Source of the DNA: Datura wrightii
Lineage: Eukaryota; Streptophyta; Magnoliopsida; Solanales; Solanaceae
DNA: 64,000 nucleotides
Direction: 5' to 3'
Assembly (NCBI GenBank): GCA_035772735.1
Contig: JASDFA010000027.1
Coordinates: forward strand, 33,152,001-33,216,000
Part shown: positions 10,786-22,678 of the stretch, in pieces
Layout: every line of letters begins with the position of its first letter
How positions within the stretch are numbered: position 1 is the first letter of the stretch
The notes under the pieces: model-generated
Databases searched by the model: none
What the model was told of the DNA's origin: nothing
Seen by the model: the letters and a program-made list of their open reading frames with translations, nothing else
Made by a program: the position numbers and the translations under genes

Positions 10786-13273
10786 TGTAACACCCCAAAA
10801 CTTTTCTAGACCAGACTTAGACATTTCTAGAATAATGCAGCAGAAAAACCAGAAAAAAATTTCTCAAAACGACTGAGACAATGAGTCGTGGTTAGCTCCA
10901 ACGACCTGTTGTGTCAGTCGTGGTCACCAGGTCTTGGCCACTTGGGAACCAATGAGATAACAAATGATCTATTGTAAGAAACAATGAGTCTTCCTATCAA
11001 TCATGGTTTCCCCCAGCCCATAAATCATTCCCAGGACCCCACAACCTAACCAATGAGTCATTGTCAGAAACAATGACCCATTGTGAGAGTCGTGGGGTGA
11101 GATCCCTGAAATTCCCTTCCGTGATGACGAGAGGTAATAATGACTCACTATTTCCCAAAACGAGTTGTTATCAGCACCCGTGGTGTCAACTTAGGCATAT
11201 TCAGAAGAATCCCTCCAGTGAACCTAATGACTTGACACGACGACCTGTTGGTTCAACCAATGAGTCATTGTGTCACCCGTTGCTTGGCCTTCCATTTTTC
11301 CTTGCCCAATGGACACGAGAGGAACCAATGACCCGTTGGTTCATCCAATGAGTCATGGTGACCTCTGTTTCTAGGTCCAGTGACTTCTAGTCCCACGTAG
11401 TGGAACCAAGAGAGGTCCCAACCAACGAGTCGTAGTCTCAACCAACGACTCGTTGAATGACCCATTGGGACCCTGTCGACCAGATTTCAAATTTAAATAC
11501 CAGGGTTACTTTTGTAATTTCCCACCTACTTAGTCCATAAACTACATTGTTTTGGGAAAATTAGGGGTTTCAGAGGGGAGAAACTGATGGTTTCTCTCAT
11601 TTTTTTCTCATCTCTCATTAGTTAAGCGTAAAGTCCCTCTCAGAAAAAAGCTCAGAGCAAAGTGAGAAAGAGTGATTCTTCTCATATTTCTCAAGGAATT
11701 CCATCACTAGGTACGTGGGAATTTAACAAGGGAATAGTTCTTCCCTTGTGCCCCCAAAATTCCTCCTATTTTCTTTATCAGTTCTAGCCCTGAAATTATC
11801 GTATGTTGAGAAATTATTAGTTAGATTTCATTCAATTCATATGAAATATTATTTTACAGTAATTTTAGATATTTTCCACCAGTTTGTGACTGTATTGGTG
11901 CTGTCCCTATATAGTAAATTCTAGCACTAGCCCTTGAATGCAGAAAACTAGAATCCTACAATAGTACTTAAATATCGAAATTTTGCTTGAATTTATCAGT
12001 GTTGGGCACTCCCATGTTGTTAGCTTTATTGAAACTCATTCAAACTATTATCAATTCAGTTTCAGTAAAAATGTTAGAATATCCAGTGTTAGTCAGAACG
12101 TCAACTAATTTGTTTCACTACAAAAATTCCCAAGATGTCAATAGTGCCTCCTAGTTATCAGAAATAGTGCTAGTATCATTTTTAGTGGTTCTTTAGGCGG
12201 TCATGACACTTTTAGATAAGAAGCTCTAACCAGCCTTAGGACCCTAGCTTCATAATTACAATTGTGCTTTAGACGGTTACGACGCTTCCCGATAAGAAGC
12301 TCTGACCAGTCTTAGAACCCAGTTACAAAATTCGGTCCGATAAGACTCTCAGGGTGCTTCCAGATAGGTATTCCTGACTAGTCTTGGGCCCCATTTTTGA
12401 GCTATTAGCTTAGTATATAGTCTAATACTATGCAATGAGAGTACGTCTTAGCATCGAGCGGACCGGGGTTCCAGCGCACCCAGGTTCCCAGAACTACATT
12501 GCCACCGTAGGTCATTTTATTGGCCTCATGGCCCCAGACTTGTGACCACCAGTTCATGCCTTTATACCCTAACAAGGTATATTGGGTCCTACTAATAGGG
12601 TGCATACATCGGACTCCACGTCTATCTCACGTGATTATATGTCGGTTATAGACTCTCCCACTAGTCAAATCAGTTCATTCCAGTATGTCAGATTTAGGGC
12701 ATGTCCTTGACCATCTTAGTTTATTACAATTATCTAGTTTCAGAAGCTTCAGTTGGTCTTTGCATGTCTTTTCAGTTTAGCATTTTTACTCCTTGTGTAT
12801 GGTTTCTCTCACTTACTCAGTACATTCCAAGTACTGACGCATACCTTTTATGTTGTATAATTTTATGATACAGCTGCTGGTTCTCAAACACAACACTATT
12901 AGCCGACCTCGCTCGGACTTTGCCAGCGACATCAGTGGTGAGTCCTCATCCTTCGAGGACGAAGATCATTTCATTCAGTTCTGTTTTCTTTTATTTAAAC
13001 TTGGAGTTAGCTGGGGGCTTGTCCCAGCAACTCATCAGTTGTAGTGGCTTTCAGACACAGATTTGGTTTTCATACTGGCAGTTTACTTCAGATGTTTTAA
13101 ACAATTGTCTTTCGTCTTTATTCTCATAAATGTTTTATATTTTACTTTAAAGCTTCTGCTATATACATATGTTTACTCAAAATTCCAATGTATGATAGAC
13201 TAGGGGTTGACTTGGGGTTACTTGTGACTCCAAGTACCGTGTTCCGTCTAGGGTGTAGACTCATGGTGTGACA
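10786..13273 (+). repeat. 5' LTR of element D
   Basis: It begins TGTAACACCCC and ends GTGTGACA, 2488 bp. The 10865-11470 part is an array of imperfect palindromes such as CAACGACTCGTTG and CAATGAGTCATTG, and the right LTR has the same array. A perfect stem-loop TCAGTAC/GTACTGA lies at 12817-12837. A possible TATA-like stretch (TTTAAATA) is near 11490. The left flanking 5 bp is GATAT. Confidence 0.9.
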
Positions 13274-13276
13274 AAC

Positions 13277-13289
13277 TTGGTATCAGAGC
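13277..13289 (+). other. Primer-binding site of element D (initiator Met tRNA)
   Basis: TTGGTATCAGAGC follows the LTR end GTGACA after three bases (AAC). This is the standard minus-strand primer site of this clade. Confidence 0.93.
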
Positions 13290-13490
13290 ACTAGATTTAG
13301 AGTATCTTCGGATGTCTGAAAGCCGCATCGAGTGGAGTCCCTTTCACAGGTGGGAAGCACGCCACACTTATGACGGGGAGGCTACGAGATGTTATTAGGA
13401 AAACTCCCTTTGTTCATACATTTATTGTGCATTGAAATTAAATTCCAGAATCATTCTCCTAACTCGTGCTCTGTTTTGGTTAAGTGAATT

Positions 13491-14560
13491 ATGCCTCCTC
13501 CACGTGGTAACGGAAGAAGGGTCGATAACGCTCATCGACCTGCCCCACCAGCACTAGGAGCCCCTCAGGACGACTCAATGTCCACCGTAGAGTTCAGGGC
13601 GGCTATCCAACTGCTCGCTTAGATAGTTACCAACCAGGTGAACTAGCAGATGTTTTCGATCAACTATAATGGGTCTACAACAACTGCCCGAGTGCAGGAT
13701 TTCACTCGGATGAACCCTCCAGATTTTCATGGATCTAAGGTTGGAGAGGACCTATAGGAGTTTTTGGACGAGATTAGAAAGATCACCCAGATTATGGGTG
13801 TCAGTTCCTTGAAGAGTGCTGACATAGCTACCTACCAGCTAAAAGGGGTAGCCCAGATCTGGTATGAGCAGTGGAAGGAGGGGAGGCCAGTGGGAGCAAG
13901 ATCGGTGGAATGGAAGGAGTTCACTATAGCCTTCCTGGACAGATTCTTCCCTTGGGAGCTCAAGGAGGCCAAGGTAGCAGAATTCATGAACCTGAAGCAG
14001 GCCAATAGGACAGTAGAAGAATACGCTCTAGTGTTCACCAGGTTGTCTAAATATTCTCTAGAGATGGTGGCCGAGCCAAGGGCTCACATGCTGAAGTTTG
14101 TGAATGGAGTTTCAAATTTAGTCCTTAAGGAGTGCAGTACAGCAATGCTTATAAAGGACATCGATCTCTCCAGCCTCATAGTTCATGCCTAGAAAATTGA
14201 GGTACAGAAATTGAAAGATTTGTAGCAGGAGATCAAATGGGTGAGAACAGATAATCAGAATATGACCATCAAAGATCTGGCGGTAGTAGTCGCCCACAAC
14301 AGCAGAAGTAATAGAGGGCTCTAGAGCCCAGTTCAGCTAGCGCCCCTACTTTTCAATCCTACAAAGATAAGAGAGGTGGAGCATCCGGCTCTCAGTCCTA
14401 GAGCTTCAGTGCCAGAAATCACTATCTAGCTTGCGGCAAGAACCATCCAGGAAAGTGTCTTTAGGGTCGAGAGGGTTGTTTTTTATTGTGGAAAACTTGG
14501 TCATCGGCTTAAGGAATGCCCTTCAGTAGGACGGGGAAGGTCACAATCCGCTACATCAGT
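13491..14560 (+). pseudogene. gag of element D, degenerate
   Basis: The start at 13491 (MPPPRGNGRRVDN) is supported by the matching start in element C. In the same frame it runs through the capsid part (TRMNPPDFHGSK, KITQIMGV, YQLKGVAQIWYEQW, FLDRFFP, EEYALVFTRLSKY) with in-frame stops at about 13620, 13647 and 13755 and another near 14190. The C-terminal zinc knuckle is recognisable near 14474-14522 (C..CGKLGH....C). A run of six T's there puts it out of frame by one base. Gag would package the element RNA. The length and domain order fit the family, but no intact product is possible. Confidence 0.8.
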
Positions 14561-14658
14561 AGCTCCAGTAGGCCAACACTTCAGGTGCGGATGGCGACAA
14601 GCACCAAAACCATTTTGATGCATTTTCTTCTCATCAGGATCAGGAGAGCTCACCTGAC

Positions 14659-15150
14659 GTGGTCACGGGTATGTTACTCATTTTTCATCTAGACATGTAT
14701 ACCCTACTAGATATAGGATCCACCCTTTCATTTGTTACTCCCTATGTAGTAGTCCAGTTTGATACCAGCCCAAAGGTCCTCTCAGAATCATTCTCAGTCT
14801 CCACCCCAGTTGGCGAGTTAGTTAGAGCCAGCCAAGCGTATAGAAACTGCCCAGTCACAATCCTCAATAAAGTCATTCCAGTTGAACTTGTAGAGTTAGA
14901 CATGGTTGACTTTGACCTCATTCTTGGCATGGATTGGTTACACTCCGGTTGTGCCTCAATTGACTGTAGAACTAGGGTCGTCAAGTTTCAGTTCCCTAAT
15001 GAGCTAGTTTTAGACTGGATGGGTAGTAGTTTAGCGCCTAAGGGGCGGTTTATTTCCTACCTTAAGGCCAGAAAGCTTATTTCCAAAGGGTGCATTTACC
15101 ATCTAGTTCGGGTCAAATATTCCAGCTCTAAGACCCCAACTATTCAGTCA
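14659..15150 (+). pseudogene. Aspartic protease region of element D
   Basis: An open frame from 14659 to 15306 holds LLDIGSTLSFVTPYVVVQF, the protease active-site region with the Asp kept but an unusual Ile next to it (related copies usually have Pro, Ser or Thr). It is followed by DLILGMDWLHSGCASIDCRT, which marks the protease C-terminus in this clade. The frame then passes into the RT linker (PPEREIDFSIDLLPDTQPIS) and stops at 15306. Confidence 0.8.
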
Positions 15151-16050
15151 GTCTCAATTGTCAGCGAGTTCCCTGATGTGTTTCTTGAAGATCTTCCCAA
15201 AGTTCCTCCTGAGCGGGAAATAGACTTCAGTATAGACCTTCTTCCAGATACTCAACCCATATCTATCCCTCCTTACATAATAGCTCAACTGAGCTTAAAG
15301 AGTTGAAGGATCAGCTAAAAGACCTTCTTGATAAAGGTTTTATCAGACCCAGCATCTCTCCCTGGGTTGCTCCAGTACTATTCGTGCGGATGAAAGACAG
15401 TACCCTCAGAATGTGCATCAATTATCGTCAGTTGAACAAGGTTACAATCAAGAACAGGTATCCCCTACCCAGGATTGATGACTTATTCGATCAGCTTCAA
15501 AGAGCTAGTTGTTTCTCTAAAATCGATCTCAGGTCGGGGTATCATTAGTTAAGGGTTATAGAGTGTGACATACCGAAAAAGGCTTTTAGGACTTGGTATG
15601 GTCACTACGAGTTCATGGTTTTGTCCTTTGGACTCACAAATTCCCCTGCAGCCTGTTCGTCATTGTATTTATCGACGACATTCTAATATACTCCAGAAAT
15701 GAGGAAGAGCATTCTAATCACCTAACAATAGTGCTTCAGACACTCACTAACCACCAGTTGTTAGCCAAGTTCAGCAAATGCGAATTCTGGTTGAAGTCTG
15801 TGACTTTCCTGGGTCATGTGGTCTCGGGTGAGGGAATTCAGGTTGATCCTCAAAAGATAGCAGCTGTGAAAGATTGGCCCAGACCTATCTCTCTAACCAA
15901 AATCAGAAGTTTCTTGGGTCTATCCAGTTATTACCGACGCTTTATGGAAGGATTTTCTTCTATAGCATCCCCTCTGACTAGGCTGACTCAGAAGAAGGTG
16001 AAATTTCAGTGGTCAGACGCGTATGAGAGGAGTTCTAGGAGTTAAAAACT
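15150..16050 (+). pseudogene. Reverse transcriptase of element D, with internal deletion
   Basis: The fingers and palm are seen at 15303-15548 (LLDKGFIRPSISPWVAPVLF, NRYPLPRIDDLFDQL, KIDLRSGYH). After a stop, the frame changes between SFGLTNSPAA and FVIVFIDD: compared with element C, about 15-16 residues between these motifs are missing and the frame shifts. The catalytic FIDD is at 15668-15679, followed by the thumb (FLGHVVSGEGIQVDP, RSFLGLSSYYRRFMEGF). The deletion sits directly before the catalytic motif, so this RT cannot be active. Confidence 0.86.
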
Positions 16051-16750
16051 TGACTCACTACCTCCCCAGTGTTGACCCTACCGGAAGGATTAGATGGGTT
16101 TATAGTGTATTTTGATGCTTCCAGAGTTGGACTTGGTTGTGTTCTGATGCAGCGTGGCAAGGTGATAGCCTAAGCCTCCAAACAGCTCAAGGTTCATGAA
16201 AAGAATTATCTGACTCATGACCTGGAGTTGGCAGCGGTGGTGTTTGCATTGAAAATATGGAGACATTAACTGTACGGGGCTCACGTGGATGTTTCACCCA
16301 TCACAAGATCCTTCAATATGTGTTCAGTCAGAAAGACCTAAATCTTCATCAGAGAAGGTGGTTAGAGCTATTGAAGGACTATGACATGAGCGTGCTATAT
16401 CACCGGGGCAAAGCCACTATGGTGGCTGATGTCCTGAGCAGAGCATCTATGGGGAGTGTGGCTCATGTTGTGGAAGGAAAAAAGGAGATAGCAAAGGATA
16501 TCCACAGATTAGTTCGGTTGGGAGTACAGTTGGTTGATACTGTTGAGGGTGGACTAGTTGTACAGAGTGGATCAAATTCCTCTTTGGTTGTTGAAGTCAA
16601 GTCTAGACATGATAAAGATCCCATATTACATAAGCTAAAGGAAGCGGTTCTCAGAAAAAAAGTTGAGGCTTTTTTCAAAGGGGGAGATGGGGTACTCCAT
16701 TACCAGGGTAGATTGTGCATACCAAATGTGGGTGATTTGAGACAGTAGAT
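16050..16750 (+). pseudogene. RNase H and linker of element D
   Basis: RNase H is seen as LPEGLDGFIVYFDASRVGLG from about 16078, KNYLTHDLELAAVVFALKIW near 16200, and then, after stops, SVLYHRGKAT..ADVLSR at 16390-16440. The frame 16257-16748 runs on into the N-terminal part of integrase (LHYQGRLCIPNVGDLR). At least three stops or shifts break the domain. Confidence 0.78.
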
Positions 16751-17697
16751 ACTGGCTGAAGCGCACAGTTTGAGATATTCCATCCACCTTAGTTCTACTA
16801 AGATATACCGCGATTTACAGGATATTTACTAGTGGAACGGCATGAAGAAAGACATCGCTGAATTTGTAGCTAAGTGCCCGAACTTCCAGCAAGTCAAGGT
16901 AGAACACCAGAGACCGAGAGGTATGACTCAGGATATCAGCATACCTACATGGAAGTGGGAAAAATTAAATATAAATTTTATTGCGGATCTACCTCGGACC
17001 GGTCGGTAGCATGATTCAAACTGGGTGACAGTAGACCAGATGACTAAGTCAGCATGCTTCCTCCCAGCTAAAACTATAGATTCAACTGATGACTATGCTA
17101 GGCTTTATATCTAGGAGTTAGTTAGAACTCATGGGGTGCCCTTATCCATTATCTCATACAGAGGTACCTAGTTCACCTCTCACTTCTGGAAGTCCTTTCA
17201 GAAGGGACGATACCCAGGTCAAGCTCAACATAACTTTTCACCCACAGACAGATGGACAAGCTGAGAAGACTATTCAAACCCTAGAAGATATGTTAAGAGA
17301 ATGCGTGATTGATTTTAAGGGCAGTTGGGATGATCACTTGCCTCTCATCGAGTTTGTATACAACAACAACTACCACTCCAGTATCCAGATGGCCCTATTT
17401 GAGGCATTGTATGGTAGAAGGTGCAGATCTCCTATTGGGTGGTTTGAGGCTGGTGAAGCTACTCTAATCAAGCTAGGCTCAGTTCATGAAGCTATGCAGA
17501 AAGTACATCTCATCCAGGAAAGATTGAAAACAGCTCAGAGCCGTCAAAAATCTTATGCTGATGTGAGGAGAAGAGAACTAGTGTTCATAGTGGATGATTG
17601 GGTTTATCTTAAAATTTCACCCATGAAAGGGGTAGTGAGATTTGGGGAAAAGAGAAAGCTCAGTCCGAGATATGTAGGACCCTATAGAATTTTGTAA
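16750..17697 (+). pseudogene. Integrase of element D, catalytic residues lost
   Basis: The zinc-binding segment (AKCPNFQQVK) is near 16870. In the core the first Asp position reads Asn (INFIADLP), the second reads Tyr (SIISYRGT), and only the Glu (EKTIQTLEDML) remains, judged against element C, which keeps all three. Stops lie at about 16747, 16830, 17008, 17112 and 17169. The C-terminal block (GSWDDHLPLIEFVYNNNYHS, EALYGRRCRSPIGWFEAGE) is open from 17131 to 17697. Confidence 0.84.
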
Positions 17698-18000
17698 TGA
17701 ATTTGCAAGGTAACTTATGAGCTAGAATTTCCTTCAGAGTTGGCATCTGTGCACCCTGTATTCCATGTGTCACTATTGAAGAAGTGCATCGGTGGTCCAA
17801 CTTCAGTTGTTCTATTAGACAGTGTTGGAGTGAAGGATAGACTCTCATATGAAGAGGTCCCAGTTCAGATCCTTGACCGTCAGGTTCGTGAGCTGAGGAA
17901 CAAGGAGGTAGCTTCAATCAAAGTCTTGTGGAGAAATCAACATGTAAAATGAGCTACGTGGGAAGCTGAAGTAGATATGATGGCTAGATAACCATACTTG
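17698..18000 (+). pseudogene. Chromodomain-like C-terminus of element D
   Basis: After stops at 17697, the segment ASVHPVFHVSLLKKCIGG, the SYEEVPVQILDRQVRELRNK stretch and KVLWRNQHVK, then after a stop ATWEAEVDMMAR, form the chromodomain-like tail of Del/Tekay chromoviruses. This module is linked to insertion into heterochromatin, which fits the repeat-rich setting. It is broken by two stops. Confidence 0.78.
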
Positions 18001-18246
18001 TTCCCTTTTAGTTTGTCCCCGCATCATGTACTAAATTCCTCCCCAGTACTCTATTCAGTTCTGTACTCATCAGCTTTATTTATACTCTCTATGTTCATTC
18101 TAGTTATATCAGCTATGTTACTATGATTAAGTCAGTTCGAAGTTAGTTACTCCTTCAGAAACCAGCTCATAGTCTCAGTCTAGAAATCTTAGCTCTTTTC
18201 CTAGTTTTACTGCAGTCTTAGTCTTCATTTGAGGATGAATGATCCT

Positions 18247-18259
18247 AAGGGGGAGATAA
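18247..18259 (+). other. Polypurine tract of element D
   Basis: AAGGGGGAGATAA stands immediately before the LTR start TGTAACAACCC at 18260. Confidence 0.88.
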
Positions 18260-20582
18260 TGTAACAACCCAAAACTTTCATAGACTAGACTTAGATATTT
18301 CTAAAAAAATGTAGCAGAAAATCCAGAAAAAAAATTTCTCATAACGACTGAGACAACGAGTCATGATCAGCTCCAACGACTCGTTGTGTCTGTTGTGGTT
18401 ACCAAGTCTGGCCACTTGGGAACCAACAAGACAAGGAATGATCTGTTGTGATAAAAAATGAGTCTTCTTGTCAGTCGTGGTTTCCCCTAGCCCATAAATC
18501 CTTCCCTGGACCCCATAACTCAACCAATGAGTCATCAGAAACAATGGCCTATTGTGAGAGTCATCGGGTGAGATCCCTGAAATTCCCTTCTGTGAAGATG
18601 AGAGGTAACAGTGACTCATTGTTTCCCACAATGAGTTGTTTTCAGCACCCATGGTGTCAACTTAGGCATTTTTAGAAGAACCCCTCCAGTGAACCTAATG
18701 ACTGGACACGACAACCCGTTGGTTCAACCAACGAGTCGTTGTGTCACCCATTGCTTGGCCATCCAATTTTCCTTTCCCAGTGGCCAGGAGAGGAACCAAC
18801 GACCCATTGGTTCATCCAATGAGTCGTGGTGACCCCCATTTCCAGGTCCAGTGACTTCTAGTTCCAAGCAGTGGAACCAACGAGAGGTCCCAACGAGTCG
18901 TGGTCTCAACCAACGACTCGTTGAGAGACCCGTTGGGACCCTATCGATTAGATTTTAAATTTAAATTCCAGGGTTAATTTTGTAATTTATGACCTACTTA
19001 GTCCCTAAATTACGTTTTTTTGGGATAAATTAGGGGTTTTAGAGGGGGGAAACTGACGGTTTCTCTTATTTTTTTCCTCATCTCTCATTAGTAAGCGTAA
19101 AGTCCCTCTCAGAAAAGCTCAGAGTAGAAGTGAGAAAGAGTGATTCTTCTCAGATTTCTCAAGGAATTCTCCCAAGGATTTCCATCACCAGGTATGTGGG
19201 AATTTAACAAGGGAATAGTTCTTCCCTTGTGTCCCTAAAATTCCTCCTATTTTCTTTATCAGTTCTAGCCCTGAAACTATCGTATGTTGAGAAATTATTA
19301 ATCACACTTTGTCTAATTCATGTGAAATATTATTTTATGATAATTGTAAATATGTTCCACCAGTTTTTGACTATATTGGTGATGTCCCTGTAAAGTAAAT
19401 TCTAGCCTTAGCCCTTGAATGCAGAAAACTAGAATCCTGCAATAGTGCTTAAATATTGAATTTTGCTTGAATTTATCAGTGTTGGAGACTCCCATGTTGT
19501 TAGTTGTACAGAAACTCAGTCAGACTATTGTCAGTTTAGTTTTAGTAAAAATGTTAGAATATCCAGTGTTAGTCAGAAATGTCGGCTGATCAATTTGACT
19601 ACAAAAATTTTTGAGGTGTCAGTAGTGCCTTCCAGTTATCAAAGATAGTCCCAGTACTAGTTTTAGTGGTTCTTTAGGCGATCATGACACTTTCAGATAA
19701 GAAGCTCTGGCCAGCCTTAGGACCCCATCTTCAGAATTACAGTTTTTTCTTTAGACGATTACGACGCTTTCCGATAAACAGCTCTGACCAGTCTTAGAAC
19801 CCAGTTACAGAATTCAGTCCTATAAGACTCTTAGGGTGCTTCCACATAGGTATTTCTGACTAGTCTTGGGCCCCAGGTTTAAGCTATCAGCTTAGTATAT
19901 AGTCTAGGACTATCTAATGGGAGTAGGACTTAGCACCAAGGGAACTGGATTCTAGAGCACCTAGGTTCCCAAAACTACGTTGACACCATAGGTTATTTTA
20001 TTGTCCTTATGGCCCCAGAGTTGTGATCACCCAGTTCATGCCTTTATACCCTGGCAAGGTGTATTGGGTCCAACCGATGGGGTGTATACATCGGACTCCA
20101 CGTCTAGCTCACGTGGTTATATGTCGGTTCTAGACTCTCCCACTAGTCAGATCAGTTCAGTCCAGTATCTCAGATTTAAGGCATTTCCTTGACCATCAGA
20201 CAAGGTCATTTAGACCATTTCAATTTATTACAGTTATCCAGTTTCAGTAGCTTCAGTTGGTCTTTGCATGTCTTTTCAGTTCAGCATTTTTACTCCTTGT
20301 GTATGGTTTCTCTCACTTACTCAATACATTTCAAGTACTAATGCATACCTTTTATGTCGTATCATTTTATGATATAGTTGCAGGTTCTCAGACACAACAC
20401 CGTTAGCCGACCTCACTCAGACTTTCCCAATGGCATCAATGGTGAGTCCTCATCCTTCATTCAGTTTTGTTTTCTTTTATTTAAACTTGGAGTTAGCTGG
20501 GGGCTTGTCCCGAAAACTCATCAGTTATAGTGGCTTTCAGATACAGACTTGGTTTTCAGACTGGTAGTTCTGTTCAGATATT
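18260..20582 (+). repeat. 3' LTR of element D, truncated at its 3' end
   Basis: It matches 10786-13080 of the left LTR in order and stops matching after cagatatttt at 20582, so the last 180-190 bp are lost. The palindrome array (18345-18930) is retained, often with CpG where the left LTR has TpG or CpA. The stem-loop at 20321-20341 is decayed (TCAATAC...GTACTAA). Confidence 0.87.
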
Positions 20583-21743
20583 TTTTGCTTTCTAAAATCA
20601 ATTCTCAACTTTCATGAAGTAAGACAAGGATGTTTGTTCTATCATGAAGAAGGATATATGGTCATACTGCAAAATAAAGCTCTATGTCTGTTGTACTATT
20701 TTGCATTGTTGAACTTGAAATTTCCCTCTTATTTTCTATTGCTAGAATTAATAAACATAATCGATTGTATGAGTGAAAATGAAACTACAGAATAATAAAA
20801 CTAGCAATTTGTTTCTACTTCTATTCCTTTCTTTTACTAATTAGATATTTAAAACATTCAAAATATACTGATCCTACTAATTAAAATTTATATTAGGTAA
20901 GCCTCTATTATGATTGATGACTGGTTGAAGCTGAAGAAACAAATTGTCCAACCATAGCACTGGCGTAAGGCAAAGGGTCCGACATACTACCACAAAAATT
21001 ATATGCTTAAGGGAAATCAGGAAAAAGCACAACAATTGAAGGTCAAAATAAAATATACTAACCATAAAAGTTAGAACTTGTTATTTCTTCAGCTAAAATC
21101 TCAAGGATTAAAGAGGAAACCTCCAGCAATTGAAGGAGAAACCCCATATTCTTCAAATTTCGCAAATTTTTGAGAAACCCAGAAAAAGCCCCAACTATAT
21201 TTGTTCACAAGAAATTTGCAGGTTCAAATTCTGAGAAACCCCAACTATATTTGTTCCGATTGCGGGTTCACTGTGATTGAGGTGCAGTGATGAGAGAATA
21301 TAAACTCAACAGCATGGGTTCTCAAATATTTTCGGTGAGAGGCGCAATGATGAGAGATCGTATCAACTCAACAGCGTGGGTTCTTCGATATTTTCTGTGA
21401 TGAGAAAAAATATTAATGAAATTAAAAGTTATCCTTTTATTTTTCGCAGGGTTTATGAAAATAAGGCGGAAAATTATGGAGGAATTTAATACCCATTGTA
21501 ATAGATAATTTGTTATTAAAAAGTATTTCCATAGATAACTCTATAGTAACTTTTCAGAAACTGTTGCAATATACTATCTATTGCAACGGTTATATTACAG
21601 TAGCAACAATTGTACTACTAAATCGTATTATGCAACCAAAACTTTTTAGCAACGGTTGTAAGCGTTGCGATAGAGGGTCTATTTCAACAGTTTTTGAACC
21701 GTTGCCAAAATATCCGTTGTCATAGGCTCAATTTCTAGTAGTG
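20583..21743. mobile_element. Terminal part of a CACTA DNA transposon with terminal inverted repeat
   Basis: The right end reads, on the minus strand, CACTACTAGAAATTGAGCC (21725-21743), a typical CACTA terminus. Just inside are repeated subterminal boxes around GCAACGGT (21583-21590, 21649-21656, 21698-21706 in reverse) and degenerate copies, the kind of motif bound by CACTA transposase (family knowledge). The 3 bp outside are TAC. The transposase fragment at 9320-10785 is in the matching orientation, so both may belong to one element split by D and then deleted. The left terminus is not visible. A tandem-like pair, 21230-21320 and 21320-21400 (AACTCAACAGC.TGGGTTCT), lies in this part. Confidence 0.8.
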
Positions 21744-21746
21744 TAC

Positions 21747-22261
21747 ATAATCAAATTTAGGTGTTAAGGAACAAAGAATCTTTTCCACTATACGTACATC
21801 ATTTACATCCTCCCCGTACCTTCTTAATTGATTCACAACTGCCATCACTTTTGAAAAGAAATCCAAAATAAATTCAGATTCTTCTTTTTTATACTTCAAA
21901 ATCAGCCCTTAGAGTTTGAAGTTTTGTCTTGTTCACTTTATCAACTCCTTGGAGAGAATTTTGTAAAATCTCCAAGCTTCCTTTGAGGTGGTTGCATCAT
22001 CCACCTTCTCAAACATGTCATCATCCAAACATTGATCGATGAGAGTGAGGGCTTGTTGATCTTTCTTCCTTGTCTTTGTCAAGAGATCTTTTTTATTTTG
22101 AGACAGAGTTTCGTCATTGACAGGTTTAGTATACCCTTTGTCTACAACTTCCCACACATCTTGAGGGCCAAGAATGGTTTTAATTCGTAGACACGATTTC
22201 TCATAATTTTCTTTTGTAAGACAGGGATACTGAAAAGATAATGGACTGTTATTTTCCATAA
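21747..22261 (-). pseudogene. Ty1/copia gag fragment (UBN2-type)
   Basis: Minus-strand translation gives SPLSFQYPCLTKENYEKSCL, then ILGPQDVWEVVDKGY, KKDQQALTLIDQCLDDDMF and TTSKEAWRF, and further left VNQLRRYGEDVNDVRIVEKI. This is the N-terminal gag of copia elements (DUF4219/UBN2 type). It starts just after a PBS and an LTR. The coding sequence stops at 21743/21744, exactly at the CACTA terminus, so the CACTA inserted inside this gag. The rest of the element is not seen on the other side. Confidence 0.83.
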
Positions 22262-22272
22262 CTCTGATACCA
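22262..22272 (-). other. Primer-binding site of the copia fragment
   Basis: The minus strand reads TGGTATCAGAG three bases after the LTR end TTTCAACA, matching the initiator Met tRNA site used by copia elements. Confidence 0.85.
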
Positions 22273-22275
22273 CGT

Positions 22276-22678
22276 TGTTGAAAGATAATAATCTCACCCA
22301 AGAATAATATCTATGCTAAATAAAAAAAACAAGAGAGTAACAATGACACTAACTAAATTTCTTAAAGCGGTAAAATATAATACCCGAACAAAGCAATATA
22401 ATATAACTGATTACAATCTAGTAGTGTCAAGGTACTACTACACTTTTAAAAGAAATAACATTCTTTTATTTCACACAACTTACTACAATATTACTCTCAC
22501 AGATTATAAATATAGTCAATGGATTACTCTCTTTACTCTCTATTTCTCTCTCAATTTTTGATTTATTTGAATTGAGCAAACTAAGATCCTATTTATAGGA
22601 GTGAGTACTACAATTCTTTTAAATTAAAACATGTTATGACCTTTTAGAACTTGTTATGACAACTTTGTTATCACAACA
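22276..22678 (-). repeat. Copia 5' LTR (about 403 bp)
   Basis: On the minus strand it begins TGTTGTGATAAC and ends TTTCAACA, followed by the PBS. A TATA box (CTATAAATAGGATC, minus strand) lies at about 22584-22597. The partner LTR is not in the window. Confidence 0.78.

Larger units (their letters stand above)
10786..20582 (+). mobile_element. Ty3/gypsy chromovirus D (Del/Tekay-like), degenerate, right LTR truncated
   Basis: The order is LTR 10786-13273, PBS 13277, gag, protease, RT, RNase H, integrase, chromodomain-like tail, PPT 18247, LTR 18260-20582. It lies in a CACTA transposase: the left flank is DUF4218-like coding sequence and CACTA terminal sequence resumes at 20583. The right LTR lacks its last 180-190 bp, so no TSD can be read. 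The polyprotein is closely related to that of element C, yet the LTRs differ apart from short shared motifs. Many stops, a deletion inside RT and lost integrase residues show it is not autonomous. Confidence 0.9.

Noticed and set aside
13277..13289. tRNA-like match
   Set aside because: TTGGTATCAGAGC is only the 13-nt primer-binding site. No cloverleaf surrounds it here or at the other PBS positions.
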